Part shown: positions 6,941 to 14,446 of the stretch, piece after piece
Numbering within the stretch: the stretch's first letter is position 1
Layout: every line of letters starts with the position of its first letter
Assembly (NCBI GenBank): GCA_017443805.1
Contig: JAFSXY010000041.1
Span: 1 to 35,516, forward strand
DNA length: 35,516 bases
Source of the DNA: Clostridia bacterium
GTDB lineage: Bacteria > Bacillota > Clostridia > Oscillospirales > Acutalibacteraceae
Direction: 5' to 3'
Notes under the pieces: generated by a model
Seen by the model: only the letters and a program-made list of their open reading frames with translations
Databases searched by the model: none
Told to the model about the DNA's origin: nothing
Translations under genes and position numbers: made by a program

Positions 6941-8155
6941 TTAAAGAACAATCTTTTCAAGGCCGACCGCCGCCCGCAAAAGCAATCTTGCATCCTCGGC
7001 GTTTACCTGCCCGTTTCGGGTCACGTCACAGTTTGTAAACTGCAGACTGCCAAGCGCATAGCTTTCAAGTCCCACGGCCGCGCGCAGCGCCAACCGGGCG
7101 TCCGCCGCGCTTAATTCGCCGTCGCCGGAAACGTCGCCGAAAAGCGGCGCCTGATAAACGGCGTTAAAGTGGATATCCGCGGCTTTCAGCGCTTCGTTGC
7201 CCTCTTCGTCAACGGTGATCCGCGCCCAATCCTCCGCGCTGCCGGCAAAATAAACGTCCTTTAAGCCGTCGCAATGGAAAAAAGCCTGCTTCCCTATGGC
7301 GGTTACGGAAGCGGGAAGCGAAATGCTTTCAAGCGCAGAGCACCCGTAAAACGCGCCGTCGATCGCAGTGATGCTGTCCGGAAGCACAACCTCCTTCAGC
7401 GCCGTGCAGCCCGCAAAGCATAACATCGGCAGCTCTGTGACCGAATTCGGAAGCAGGATGTTTTGAAGCCGTTTGCAATACGCAAACGACCAGGCGCCGA
7501 GCGTTGTTACCGTTGAAGGCAGCACCAGCGTCTCGATCCCCGTATACATAAACGCTTCAAAGCCGATCGCGGCCACCTCGGCGGGAATAACAATATTTTC
7601 AAGCGTTTCGATATTTCTGAATGCGCTGTCCGGGACCTGGGGTATGCCCTTCGGCAGCACAAGATTGCGAATGCCTGTGTCGCCGAACGCAAACATCCCT
7701 ATAAATTCAACGCTGTCGGGAACGATCATCTCCGTAAGCCCCGTACAGCCGCTGAACGCAAAGGAATAGATCTCCTTCAGCGCAGGCGGCAGCTCGATCG
7801 CTTCAAGCGACGCGCAATTCACAAAAGCCCGCGTATGGATGCTTTCAACCGACGCGGGAATGCTTACGTCCTTCAGATTTGCGCAATTTGAAAAGGCCTT
7901 GTCGCCGATGCTTGTAACGCCTTCATCTATTACTGCGCGCAGGATGTTCTCCCGGTAGGCTTCCCACGGGCAGCTGTCTACAAACGCATCCATTTCGCCT
8001 GTTCCGCGGACGGTCAGCGTCCCGTCGGCGGAAAGCGCCCAGGTAAGGCTTGCGCCGCAGCTTCCCTGCGCCGCAGTCTCCGCGGCAAAGGAGCCCGTCG
8101 CGCCGATAAAAAGCAGACACAGCGACAACAATACGGCAAGTGATCTTTTTTTCAT
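6941..8155 (-). CDS. Secreted BspA-like leucine-rich repeat protein with dockerin-like tail
   Basis: This 404-residue protein has a cleavable signal peptide (to about ATGSFAA, residue 25) and a short beta domain with SADGTLTVRGTGEM. About ten BspA-type (LRR_5) repeats of 22-23 residues follow, each with the pattern I-G-x-x-A-F-x-x-C-x-x-L-x-x-V-x-I-P. The last 65 residues hold two EF-hand-like calcium loops, DVSGDGELSAAD and DVTRNGQVNAED, each followed by an ARLxLRAAVGLE helix. That layout is a type I dockerin. Such proteins are usually surface or secreted binding proteins in gut bacteria. The ribosome site is AAGGAG. It lies 39 bases downstream of the PNPOx-like gene and may be cotranscribed with it. 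The ligand is unknown. Confidence 0.9.
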   Translation of the reverse strand: MKKRSLAVLLSLCLLFIGATGSFAAETAAQGSCGASLTWALSADGTLTVRGTGEMDAFVDSCPWEAYRENILRAVIDEGVTSIGDKAFSNCANLKDVSIPASVESIHTRAFVNCASLEAIELPPALKEIYSFAFSGCTGLTEMIVPDSVEFIGMFAFGDTGIRNLVLPKGIPQVPDSAFRNIETLENIVIPAEVAAIGFEAFMYTGIETLVLPSTVTTLGAWSFAYCKRLQNILLPNSVTELPMLCFAGCTALKEVVLPDSITAIDGAFYGCSALESISLPASVTAIGKQAFFHCDGLKDVYFAGSAEDWARITVDEEGNEALKAADIHFNAVYQAPLFGDVSGDGELSAADARLALRAAVGLESYALGSLQFTNCDVTRNGQVNAEDARLLLRAAVGLEKIVL

Positions 8156-8194
8156 GGTTTTTTCTCCTTTTATTTTAACAGAAAAAAGCTTTTT

Positions 8195-8587
8195 TCAGAA
8201 CGTTACCGTCTCGGGCGGGGCGGTAAAGGAAGAAAACGTGGCGACGGCGTGCGTAAAGTAAAACACGGCCGTATTCCCGTCGTTTTCATCGTACATGCCG
8301 CGCAGCATGGGATAGGCGTCCAGCATGGCTTTTTTTGCCTCCACACGGTCGTCAAGCGCCAATTCGCCCGCCACGCGCAGCCAGGTCCCGTCCCTGAACG
8401 CGCACAGCTCCACCTTGGGGTTGGCAAGGATCTGCTTTGCCACGGGCTTTGTTTTGCCCGTCTGGATATACAGCCTCCCTTCAAAAATGTGCGCCGTGCC
8501 GAAGGGCCGCACCCGCGGCCGGTCGCCGTCGACCGTCGCGAGATAATACGTTTGGGCGTCCTTTAAGAATTGACATACCTTTTCCAT
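8195..8587 (-). CDS. Pyridoxamine 5'-phosphate oxidase-like flavin protein
   Basis: This 130-residue protein belongs to the PNPOx-like split-barrel family that binds FMN or similar cofactors. Typical elements are YYLATVDGDRPRVRPFG near the start (about residues 14-30), then LYIQTGKTKPVAKQI, where the phosphate of the flavin is usually held, and PKVELCAFRDGTWLRVAG. The small size fits the general-stress-type or uncharacterised reductase-like members and not the true vitamin B6 enzyme, which is longer. An AAGGAG ribosome site and a good promoter precede it. The substrate is unknown. Confidence 0.85.
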   Translation of the reverse strand: MEKVCQFLKDAQTYYLATVDGDRPRVRPFGTAHIFEGRLYIQTGKTKPVAKQILANPKVELCAFRDGTWLRVAGELALDDRVEAKKAMLDAYPMLRGMYDENDGNTAVFYFTHAVATFSSFTAPPETVTF

Positions 8588-8642
8588 TTTATTTTCTCCT
8601 TTTTATTTCGGTTGAGCGGCAAGGACCCATCGCTTTAACGAC

Positions 8643-8671
8643 ATTATATCATACGTTTTTCTTGCCGTCAA
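8643..8671 (-). promoter_or_regulatory. Promoter of the PNPOx-like gene
   Basis: On the minus strand TTGACG (8666-8671) and TATAAT (8643-8648) are 17 bases apart, about 56 bases before the ATG. Confidence 0.8.
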
Positions 8672-8681
8672 TCACGGAAGA

Positions 8682-8840
8682 GCGGCCGCTGAAGCGCGAC
8701 CGCAGTGATGTGTTGCTGCGCAACGTGATGCACGCCTGACGGCGCGTGATGCATCGCTATGCGACGTGATGTGTTCCGCCTGCGGCGAAACGTTATGGAA
8801 AACGCTGCGCGTTTTCCGCAATTTCACTTTTCACATTTCC
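8682..8840. repeat. GTGATG-spaced array of small hairpins
   Basis: This gene-free stretch holds GTGATG at 8705, 8725, 8746 and 8766, and GTTATG at 8792, a spacing of 20, 21, 20 and 26 bases. Between the markers are short inverted repeats whose stems differ: GTTGC-TGC-GCAAC (8712-8724), CGCC-TGAC-GGCG, TCGC-TAT-GCGA (8754-8764), TTCCGCC-TGC-GGCGAAA, and the perfect GGAAAACGC-TGC-GCGTTTTCC (8797-8817). Three of the loops are TGC. The block ends in ATTTCAC and TTTCACATTTCC, which echo the GTGA marker on the other strand. Together with the flanking promoter (8643-8671) and terminator (8852-8883), it accounts for the whole 338-base gap 8588-8925. Confidence 0.65.
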
Positions 8841-8851
8841 ATTTTCAAATT

Positions 8852-8883
8852 AAAAAAAGACAGAAAAACCCTCTGTCTTTTTC
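8852..8883 (-). terminator. Terminator of the 1386-residue dockerin protein gene
   Basis: AAAGACAGA (8856-8864) pairs with TCTGTCTTT (8872-8880). The minus strand continues with a long T run, about 45 bases after the stop codon. Confidence 0.82.
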
Positions 8884-8925
8884 ATTCTTTTTTCTTCTTT
8901 CTTCATTGCCGAAGCCGGCACGGCG

Positions 8926-11900
8926 TCAGCTTAACTGTTCCAGCCCGACGGCGGCGCGCAGGATCAGCCGCGCGTCGGCGGCCTCGAGCTTTTTGTTTTT
9001 GTCCGCGTCCGCGGCCTTATACTGTACGCTGTTTGCGGCGTAGGTCTCCAGCCCCACCGCCGCGCGGAGCGCAAGACGGGCGTCGGCGGCTTCGATTTTG
9101 CCGTTTAAGTCCACGTCGCCGAGGATAAACTGCGCGGCGGGCGTTAATTTCGGGATCGCTTCGGTTTTTGTCGCGCTGCAAACCGTACAGGTATAGGTTT
9201 TTACGCCCTCGGCGGTTTCGGTCGCCGCTTTCGTGACCTTGCCCGCATCCCACGTATGGTTTGCGGTCTTGGCGATCGTTTCCGTTTTCGTGGCCTTGCA
9301 GACCGTACAGGTATAGGTCTTCACCCCCGCTTCCTTACAGGTCGCGGCCTTTGTGACCACGCCCGCATCCCACGTGTGGTTTGCCTTTTCCACGTGCGTT
9401 TTGTCCTTGGCGCACACGCGTTGGTGCCGGGTTTCGTCATATTTCGTCCACGCGCCCCAGCTGTGACCGGTCGCTTTGAGCGTTTCGATCTTTTCGCCGA
9501 AGCAGACGGTGCAGAAATAAATCTTTCCGCCGGGCTCGGTACAGGTTGCGGGATCTAATACGGTCCCCTCGTCCCAGACGTGGGCTTCTTTTATCATATG
9601 GCTTTCGTTGCCGGCGCAGATCCGGGCGTGATAACCGTCGTCCACATACTCCCACATGCCGTATTGATGGTCCTCCGGCGGGAAGGTATAGCTGACCACC
9701 CGTTTGCCGCCGGACACCGTTACGGTCGCGGGGTTGCCGTTGACCGCTGCGAAGACCTCCGCCGCGAACGCGGCGCCGTTTGCAGGCGACACGGTGATCT
9801 TGACCGTGTAGGCGGTCTCGCAGTTAAAATTACCGTTCGCAAGCGCGCCGGTCCAGGAAACGGCGTCTGCCTGATAATCCCCAAAGCTGTTTGCGTCCGT
9901 CGCGGGCGTATTGCCGGGCATGGGATCATCTACGGACAGATTGATAAAGTCGACAATGTTCGCGTCGCTCCCGGTGGTGACGACGGCGGTGACCTTACAA
10001 AGCTGCTTTGAGTCGGCGGCCACGGTTACGCTGTCCATAAGGCCGCGGTTGAGAACGTAGACGTTTGCAGCGTCGATATACCGAGCCTCGGCGTTTATCA
10101 GCAGCGTGATCTCCAGCGCGTACTGCGTGTTTGGCTGCACGGCCATGTTTTTGAACGTATCGATCGGGATAGAGGCGCTGTAATTTTTCCAGCCGTCCGT
10201 GTAGATATTTTTATAATAGGCGTTTGAGGAGCCGTCAAATGTAAATTTCACTTCCACGCCGTAAAGAACGCCCTCGCCCTCCATGGCGCTTTCGCCGATC
10301 TCACCCAGCACGTCGCGCATAAGCTTGCCGGGCGTCATAACGGGCAGATTGACGTCAGCGGCCGTTTTTTCAACGGGATTGAAGGAGATCACAGCGGAGA
10401 GCGAGGTCTGGGCCGCGGGAACGTTTACGCTGTCCGTTGTGCCGTCAAAGCCGCGCACGTTGATATCGGAGGGGAAATAATACCCGTCGTTTGCCGTGCA
10501 GTTCACCCCAAGGCGGTAGGTCTTGCCGCTTTCCACGACCGTGCCCGCGGCCACCGGTGTGGAGCCCTCGTACCACTGATAGGACGTAAGCGTCGCCTGA
10601 TCGGTATAGCCGTCCCTTAAATCCACCGCGGGCAGCGAGCTGCCGACCGCAAGCGGCTCGGTATCCACCCACAGCCAGTCCACGCACTGTTTTCCGTTGT
10701 CCGTAAGGATCTGACTGCCGCAGACCGCGCAGGTCTGCGTGACTTTGTCGCCGAGCGTTGCGGTGATGTAATAATCGTGCGGCTGTTCTTCGCACGGTTT
10801 TCCGCACACCGAGCAGGTAAGCCAGTGCCGCTGATTATCGTACGCGTAGGCTTTGTTGGTATTGCCGGCGTGGTCGCAGGTGAACGTAAAGGCGGGCGTC
10901 ATAAAATAGGCGGTTTTTCCGTCCTCCGCCACGGTGTAGGGCGTGACCTCCTCGCCGAAGATCGCAGCGACCGTGCCGGGCGTAAATGCGCTGCCCGCCT
11001 TTGCTTTTAGCAGCAGCAGGGCGGAATACTTGCCGTTTTCGGCTACGGTTGCAGAGGGCACGGTGCTGCCGTTATGGTACCACATCTGCGCCGTGATCGT
11101 GCCGCAATCGGGGCTTTGGAACACTTCGCCCAAAACGGCGCCTGCCGTGATCGTGCCGGGCAGCGTAAAGGTATCAATATAGTTCGTGTAATCCCATGTA
11201 ACGGTAAATTCGTCGGAATAGACCGTTACTTTCTCCGAGGTGGCCGTATAATATTCCAAAAAGATGCAGTAGGTAATGCTCTCGGCCCCTTCCACTTCGG
11301 GGTCTGTGATCGCGACGGCAAAGCCGTCGTCGCCCATATCATAGTACGAGCGGTTTTCGGCCAGTTTCCAGTGGTCGCCGTTTTCGAGCCGGTAGAGGTT
11401 TAAGGAATAGAGCTTGTCCGGGAAATTATAATCAAACGGAATATAGACGGCATACCCGCTCCGCGTCGTGCGGGAGACCGGCTGCTTTGTAAACGCATAA
11501 TCGGGCACCGCAAACCATTCCGGTGTGAATTCATCGGTCAAAACGGTATAGCTGCCGAAGTTCGCCAGAACGCGGTATGTGTCTGATCCCGCCGTACTTC
11601 TTGCCGGGATATCGGCGCGGTAATAGTTCGATTTGGTATTGACGGGCAAATAAGAAGCGCCCGCTTCCTTCTGCCAGATCACGGTTTCCTTGCCGTTGCG
11701 GATCGTTACCACACGCTTTTGCACTTCAAGCGAAGCGGGCTGCTTGGTGTACTGCACGAAAACCATGGGGCTCTGTCCCGTCAGGTACTGGGTTCGCCCG
11801 CACGTAAAATCTTTCAGTCTTGCCGCGCCGTCGACCACGATCTCGTGCGGCCAGCCGATATCCTCCCAATCGAGCTTTGAAACGTCTTTTTCCTTGCCGT

Positions 11901-13086
11901 CCATATAAAATTTGGCGTTGCGGTCGACCATCAGGCCCACGGGCGCGTCCTTGCAGGTCTCGTCGAGCACCCATTCGCCCTGGTAATTGTCCCACCACGT
12001 CATTCTCGAGGAGCAGAACATAATGCCGCCGCCCGTCCGTTTGCCGTCAATCAGAACGCCGCGGAAGGTGCCGCCGTTGATCTGCGGATCGTGATCGTAG
12101 GTGGGATGACTGTGCTTGCCGTCCTGACTTTCGGTGTTGCGGTAAACGGCAAATCCACTGCTCTCAAATAAACCGCCGTTGATATGCAGCTTCTCCGCCG
12201 AAGTGTAGCTCAGTCCCAGCGCCGAAACGTAGCGGTTGCCGAACTCGGTGGCGTTGTTGTCGTCCCGATGGATGTTGTTTGCAAAGAAATACCCGTCGTT
12301 GACAGTCAGGTCTTTGCACTGTCCCTGCACGCTGACCGCGGAGCGGGAATAGGGCGTGGCGTTATAGTTGATGATCGCATCCCCCTCCGCGTTCGCCGGG
12401 ATGCGGAAGGGGTGCATCCACGCGTTATTCCACTTATTGCATTCGGTTTTGAGCCGATAAGTGCCGCCGTCGATCTGTACGCTCGGCAGAGCGCCCGGGT
12501 GGGGGATATCCTTCTTGCATGCTTCGTTCACGAACCAGTAGAGATCGGTCGTGTGGATATTGACGGCACAGGTGGGGCCGTCCACATAGGTGCGGGCGTC
12601 AAGCGACACGCCGCCGCCGCCCACGGAATCCACCAGCCGGAAGGTGAAATCGGGATCGCTGCCGTAAAGCAGGCGGATGTTGAGGCAGTCCCAGCACAGG
12701 TTACTGCCGTTATCGTAGGCGCGGATATAGCCGCTGATCGTATGGCCGTTGAAATCGAGCGTCGTGGAGGAGCAGACGCTGGCGTAAAGCAGGTCGCAGC
12801 CGTCCTTTCCGATCTCATCGGAAGACATGCCGATGTTGTTCATCAGGCGGATGAATACTTTCTGCGGATTGCCGTTGTTCTCCCACCAGGCGTGTGAAGA
12901 AAGCGCGCGGTACAGCTCCTCTCTGTTATGGACCTCGATATAATCCCAGCCTGCGGGGACCTCTACGTCCTCGGTCTTGTAGAGATTTTCTTCCTCCGCC
13001 GCGGCGGTAAAGCCGAACGTGCCCGTCGGCAGAACGCCCGCCAGCAGGACTATGCAGAGCAAAAAGCTTAAAACCCGTTTTTTCAT
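8926..13086 (-). CDS. Very large secreted dockerin-like protein with CxxC repeats
   Basis: This 1386-residue secreted protein starts with a signal peptide (MKKRVLSFLLCIVLLAGVLP, cut near residue 30). The frame is open upstream, but the AAGGAGAG ribosome site selects this ATG. The N-terminal third has repeated INGG-type turns (HINGGLFESSG, QINGGTFRG), which suggests a right-handed beta-helix. The middle shows Ig-like or MucBP-like beta modules. From about residue 1180, three or more repeats with H-x-W-D-x-G, A-x-C and YTCTVC-x-A-T-K-T-E occur. The end is a dockerin-like pair of EF loops, DVDLNGKIEAAD and DADKNKKLEAAD, each followed by ARLxLRAAVGLE. No catalytic residues of a known enzyme family were recognised. 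It could be an adhesin or a polysaccharide-acting protein. Confidence 0.88.
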   Translation of the reverse strand: MKKRVLSFLLCIVLLAGVLPTGTFGFTAAAEEENLYKTEDVEVPAGWDYIEVHNREELYRALSSHAWWENNGNPQKVFIRLMNNIGMSSDEIGKDGCDLLYASVCSSTTLDFNGHTISGYIRAYDNGSNLCWDCLNIRLLYGSDPDFTFRLVDSVGGGGVSLDARTYVDGPTCAVNIHTTDLYWFVNEACKKDIPHPGALPSVQIDGGTYRLKTECNKWNNAWMHPFRIPANAEGDAIINYNATPYSRSAVSVQGQCKDLTVNDGYFFANNIHRDDNNATEFGNRYVSALGLSYTSAEKLHINGGLFESSGFAVYRNTESQDGKHSHPTYDHDPQINGGTFRGVLIDGKRTGGGIMFCSSRMTWWDNYQGEWVLDETCKDAPVGLMVDRNAKFYMDGKEKDVSKLDWEDIGWPHEIVVDGAARLKDFTCGRTQYLTGQSPMVFVQYTKQPASLEVQKRVVTIRNGKETVIWQKEAGASYLPVNTKSNYYRADIPARSTAGSDTYRVLANFGSYTVLTDEFTPEWFAVPDYAFTKQPVSRTTRSGYAVYIPFDYNFPDKLYSLNLYRLENGDHWKLAENRSYYDMGDDGFAVAITDPEVEGAESITYCIFLEYYTATSEKVTVYSDEFTVTWDYTNYIDTFTLPGTITAGAVLGEVFQSPDCGTITAQMWYHNGSTVPSATVAENGKYSALLLLKAKAGSAFTPGTVAAIFGEEVTPYTVAEDGKTAYFMTPAFTFTCDHAGNTNKAYAYDNQRHWLTCSVCGKPCEEQPHDYYITATLGDKVTQTCAVCGSQILTDNGKQCVDWLWVDTEPLAVGSSLPAVDLRDGYTDQATLTSYQWYEGSTPVAAGTVVESGKTYRLGVNCTANDGYYFPSDINVRGFDGTTDSVNVPAAQTSLSAVISFNPVEKTAADVNLPVMTPGKLMRDVLGEIGESAMEGEGVLYGVEVKFTFDGSSNAYYKNIYTDGWKNYSASIPIDTFKNMAVQPNTQYALEITLLINAEARYIDAANVYVLNRGLMDSVTVAADSKQLCKVTAVVTTGSDANIVDFINLSVDDPMPGNTPATDANSFGDYQADAVSWTGALANGNFNCETAYTVKITVSPANGAAFAAEVFAAVNGNPATVTVSGGKRVVSYTFPPEDHQYGMWEYVDDGYHARICAGNESHMIKEAHVWDEGTVLDPATCTEPGGKIYFCTVCFGEKIETLKATGHSWGAWTKYDETRHQRVCAKDKTHVEKANHTWDAGVVTKAATCKEAGVKTYTCTVCKATKTETIAKTANHTWDAGKVTKAATETAEGVKTYTCTVCSATKTEAIPKLTPAAQFILGDVDLNGKIEAADARLALRAAVGLETYAANSVQYKAADADKNKKLEAADARLILRAAVGLEQLS

Positions 13087-13123
13087 CTTTATTTTCTCTC
13101 CTTTGATATAATTCTTCATAATA

Positions 13124-13129
13124 ATTATA
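13124..13129 (-). promoter_or_regulatory. Possible -10 box of the large dockerin protein gene
   Basis: TATAAT is seen on the minus strand 38 bases before the start codon. No good -35 box is found at the right distance, so this is weak. Confidence 0.35.
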
Positions 13130-13178
13130 ACGGTATGCGCATTTTTTTGCATCAGCCGTTCGGATGATTTTTTAAAAG

Positions 13179-13205
13179 AAAAAAAACCCGAAAAAAAGTT
13201 TCGGG
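13179..13205 (-). terminator. Terminator of the sensor operon
   Basis: CCCGAAA (13187-13193) pairs with TTTCGGG (13199-13205). On the minus strand eight T follow directly. It lies 19 bases after the stop codon of the last operon gene. Confidence 0.88.
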
Positions 13206-13223
13206 CCGTAAAAAGCGAAACGG

Positions 13224-13442
13224 TTATTTTTTGAAACGGAGCAAAAAACACCCGGCAGCCATTGCCGCCAGAATAACGCCGACGATCAGGAAAATGACCG
13301 CATTCCGGTGCAGCCTTAAATAAAGCTCCGCAGAACCGTCAAGCACGGTTCGGTATCCGAAAAACTGCAGAGCGGAAAATGAAAGGCTCAATATGCAGGC
13401 GATCAAAAGCACGATTCCTGCGATTAAAAACAGTTTTTTCAT
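13224..13442 (-). CDS. Small two-helix membrane protein
   Basis: This 72-residue protein has two membrane helices (about residues 4-27 and 47-67) with a short charged loop between them (GYRTVLDGSAELYLRLHRN). The C-terminus is LRFKK, on the inner side by the positive-inside rule. Its ATG lies 6 bases after the stop codon of the zinc-ribbon gene, and there is no good ribosome site of its own, so translation is probably coupled. It is the last gene of the sensor operon and is followed by a strong terminator. No family recognised. Confidence 0.68.
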   Translation of the reverse strand: MKKLFLIAGIVLLIACILSLSFSALQFFGYRTVLDGSAELYLRLHRNAVIFLIVGVILAAMAAGCFLLRFKK

Positions 13443-13448
13443 ATCGGT

Positions 13449-13730
13449 TCAAAGGGGCATTCCGCAGTATTCGCAGATTTTGCCGCTGACCGCTTTGGCG
13501 CCGCAATGTTTGCAGAACCGCGGCGTGTCCGGGGAGGTCTGCTCCGCGGTGATTTTCGCCGCGGCGTCCATGATCCGCTGTGTTTCCGCCTCGTCCGCCT
13601 CCATCATCTTCTGCGCTCTTATTTCCGCCGCGGCGCGTTCTTCCGGCGTCATTTTGTCGAGCATCGCCTGCATATCCGCCTTTGCTTTTTCCAGCAGTTT
13701 TGCCATTTCTTCCCGGCTGACTTCTTCCAT
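13449..13730 (-). CDS. Small zinc-ribbon protein with a helical N-terminus
   Basis: This 93-residue protein starts at the ATG behind AAAGGAGA. The first 60 residues are charged and helical (EEMAKLLEKAKADMQAML, EERAAAEIRAQKMMEA), probably a coiled coil. The C-terminal 25 residues form a zinc ribbon, CKHCGAK and CEYCG, with four cysteines spaced C-x2-C-x10-C-x2-C. This layout is common in small clostridial proteins of unknown role, where the ribbon may sense redox state or bind a partner. It lies 17 bases after the response regulator gene and before the small membrane protein, so it belongs to the signalling operon. Confidence 0.75.
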   Translation of the reverse strand: MEEVSREEMAKLLEKAKADMQAMLDKMTPEERAAAEIRAQKMMEADEAETQRIMDAAAKITAEQTSPDTPRFCKHCGAKAVSGKICEYCGMPL

Positions 13731-13747
13731 TTTGTTTTTCTCCTTTA

Positions 13748-14398
13748 TTATTCTGCAGTATTTGGTTCTTCTCTTGCGTTTCTCACGACGATCCCCAGGC
13801 TGCACGCTTCGGATACAAGCTCCGTGCGCGTCTTAAAGCCGGTTTTCTCCAGAAGGTGCTGGATATGGCTTTTTACAGTGCCGACGGAAATGCACAGCCG
13901 CTCGGCGATCTCGGCGTTGGTGTCGCCGGTGGTCAGTTCTTTTAAGATATCCAGCTCGCGCTCGGTAAACGCGTGATTGGTCGCGTTGCCGATACGGATC
14001 AGGGGCGTTGAATCCGGGTAGATTTTTTCACCCGCCATGGTGCGCGCCATCACCTCTAAAATGCTGTCCTTCTGCCCGTCCTTGTACCAAAAGGAGTCCA
14101 CGCCGATCTCTCTCGCCCTTGTCAGCCACGAGTATTCGGGCATGGAGGTCACGATAATGATCTTGATCTCCGGAAGCTCCCGTTTGATCTCCTCCGCCGC
14201 ATCCAGCCCGCTGCGGCCGAGCTGCGTTATCACGTCCATCAAAATCAGGTCGACACGGTTGTTCCGGCAGACGGAAAGCGCCGCCGACGCGTTTGCGACC
14301 GAGAGCAGATGGTGAAACTGCTCGCTTGCATCGATATAGATCTCAAAAAGCGCGCGCGGAATATCCTGATCCTCCACGATCAATACGTTATAAGCCAC
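13748..14398 (-). CDS. LuxR/NarL-type response regulator
   Basis: This 216-residue cytoplasmic regulator has a receiver domain (residues 3-122) with acidic residues at 9-10, the phosphorylated aspartate D55 in ILMDV, T84 and K106. A LuxR-type helix-turn-helix (about 143-200) contains FTERELDILKEL, AEIAERLCISVGTVKSHI and LLEKTG. The order and length are normal for the NarL/FixJ family. It lies 48 bases downstream of the histidine kinase gene, so it is the likely partner of that kinase. The sequence between TQLGRSGLD and the alpha-3 region is slightly longer than usual. The regulated genes are unknown; the operon itself is the simplest candidate. Confidence 0.92.
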   Translation of the reverse strand: MAYNVLIVEDQDIPRALFEIYIDASEQFHHLLSVANASAALSVCRNNRVDLILMDVITQLGRSGLDAAEEIKRELPEIKIIIVTSMPEYSWLTRAREIGVDSFWYKDGQKDSILEVMARTMAGEKIYPDSTPLIRIGNATNHAFTERELDILKELTTGDTNAEIAERLCISVGTVKSHIQHLLEKTGFKTRTELVSEACSLGIVVRNAREEPNTAE

Positions 14399-14446
14399 GT
14401 TTTCACCTCCCGGGTTTTATTATATCCGCCCGCATAGGCGCGCGCA

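Noticed and set aside
8705..8817. Possible CRISPR array
   Set aside because: The repeat unit is only six bases, the stems between markers are palindromic and of different length, and there are no cas genes.
13087..13251. Upstream extension of the large dockerin protein
   Set aside because: The extension runs over a terminator and a -10 box, and the signal peptide would be buried.
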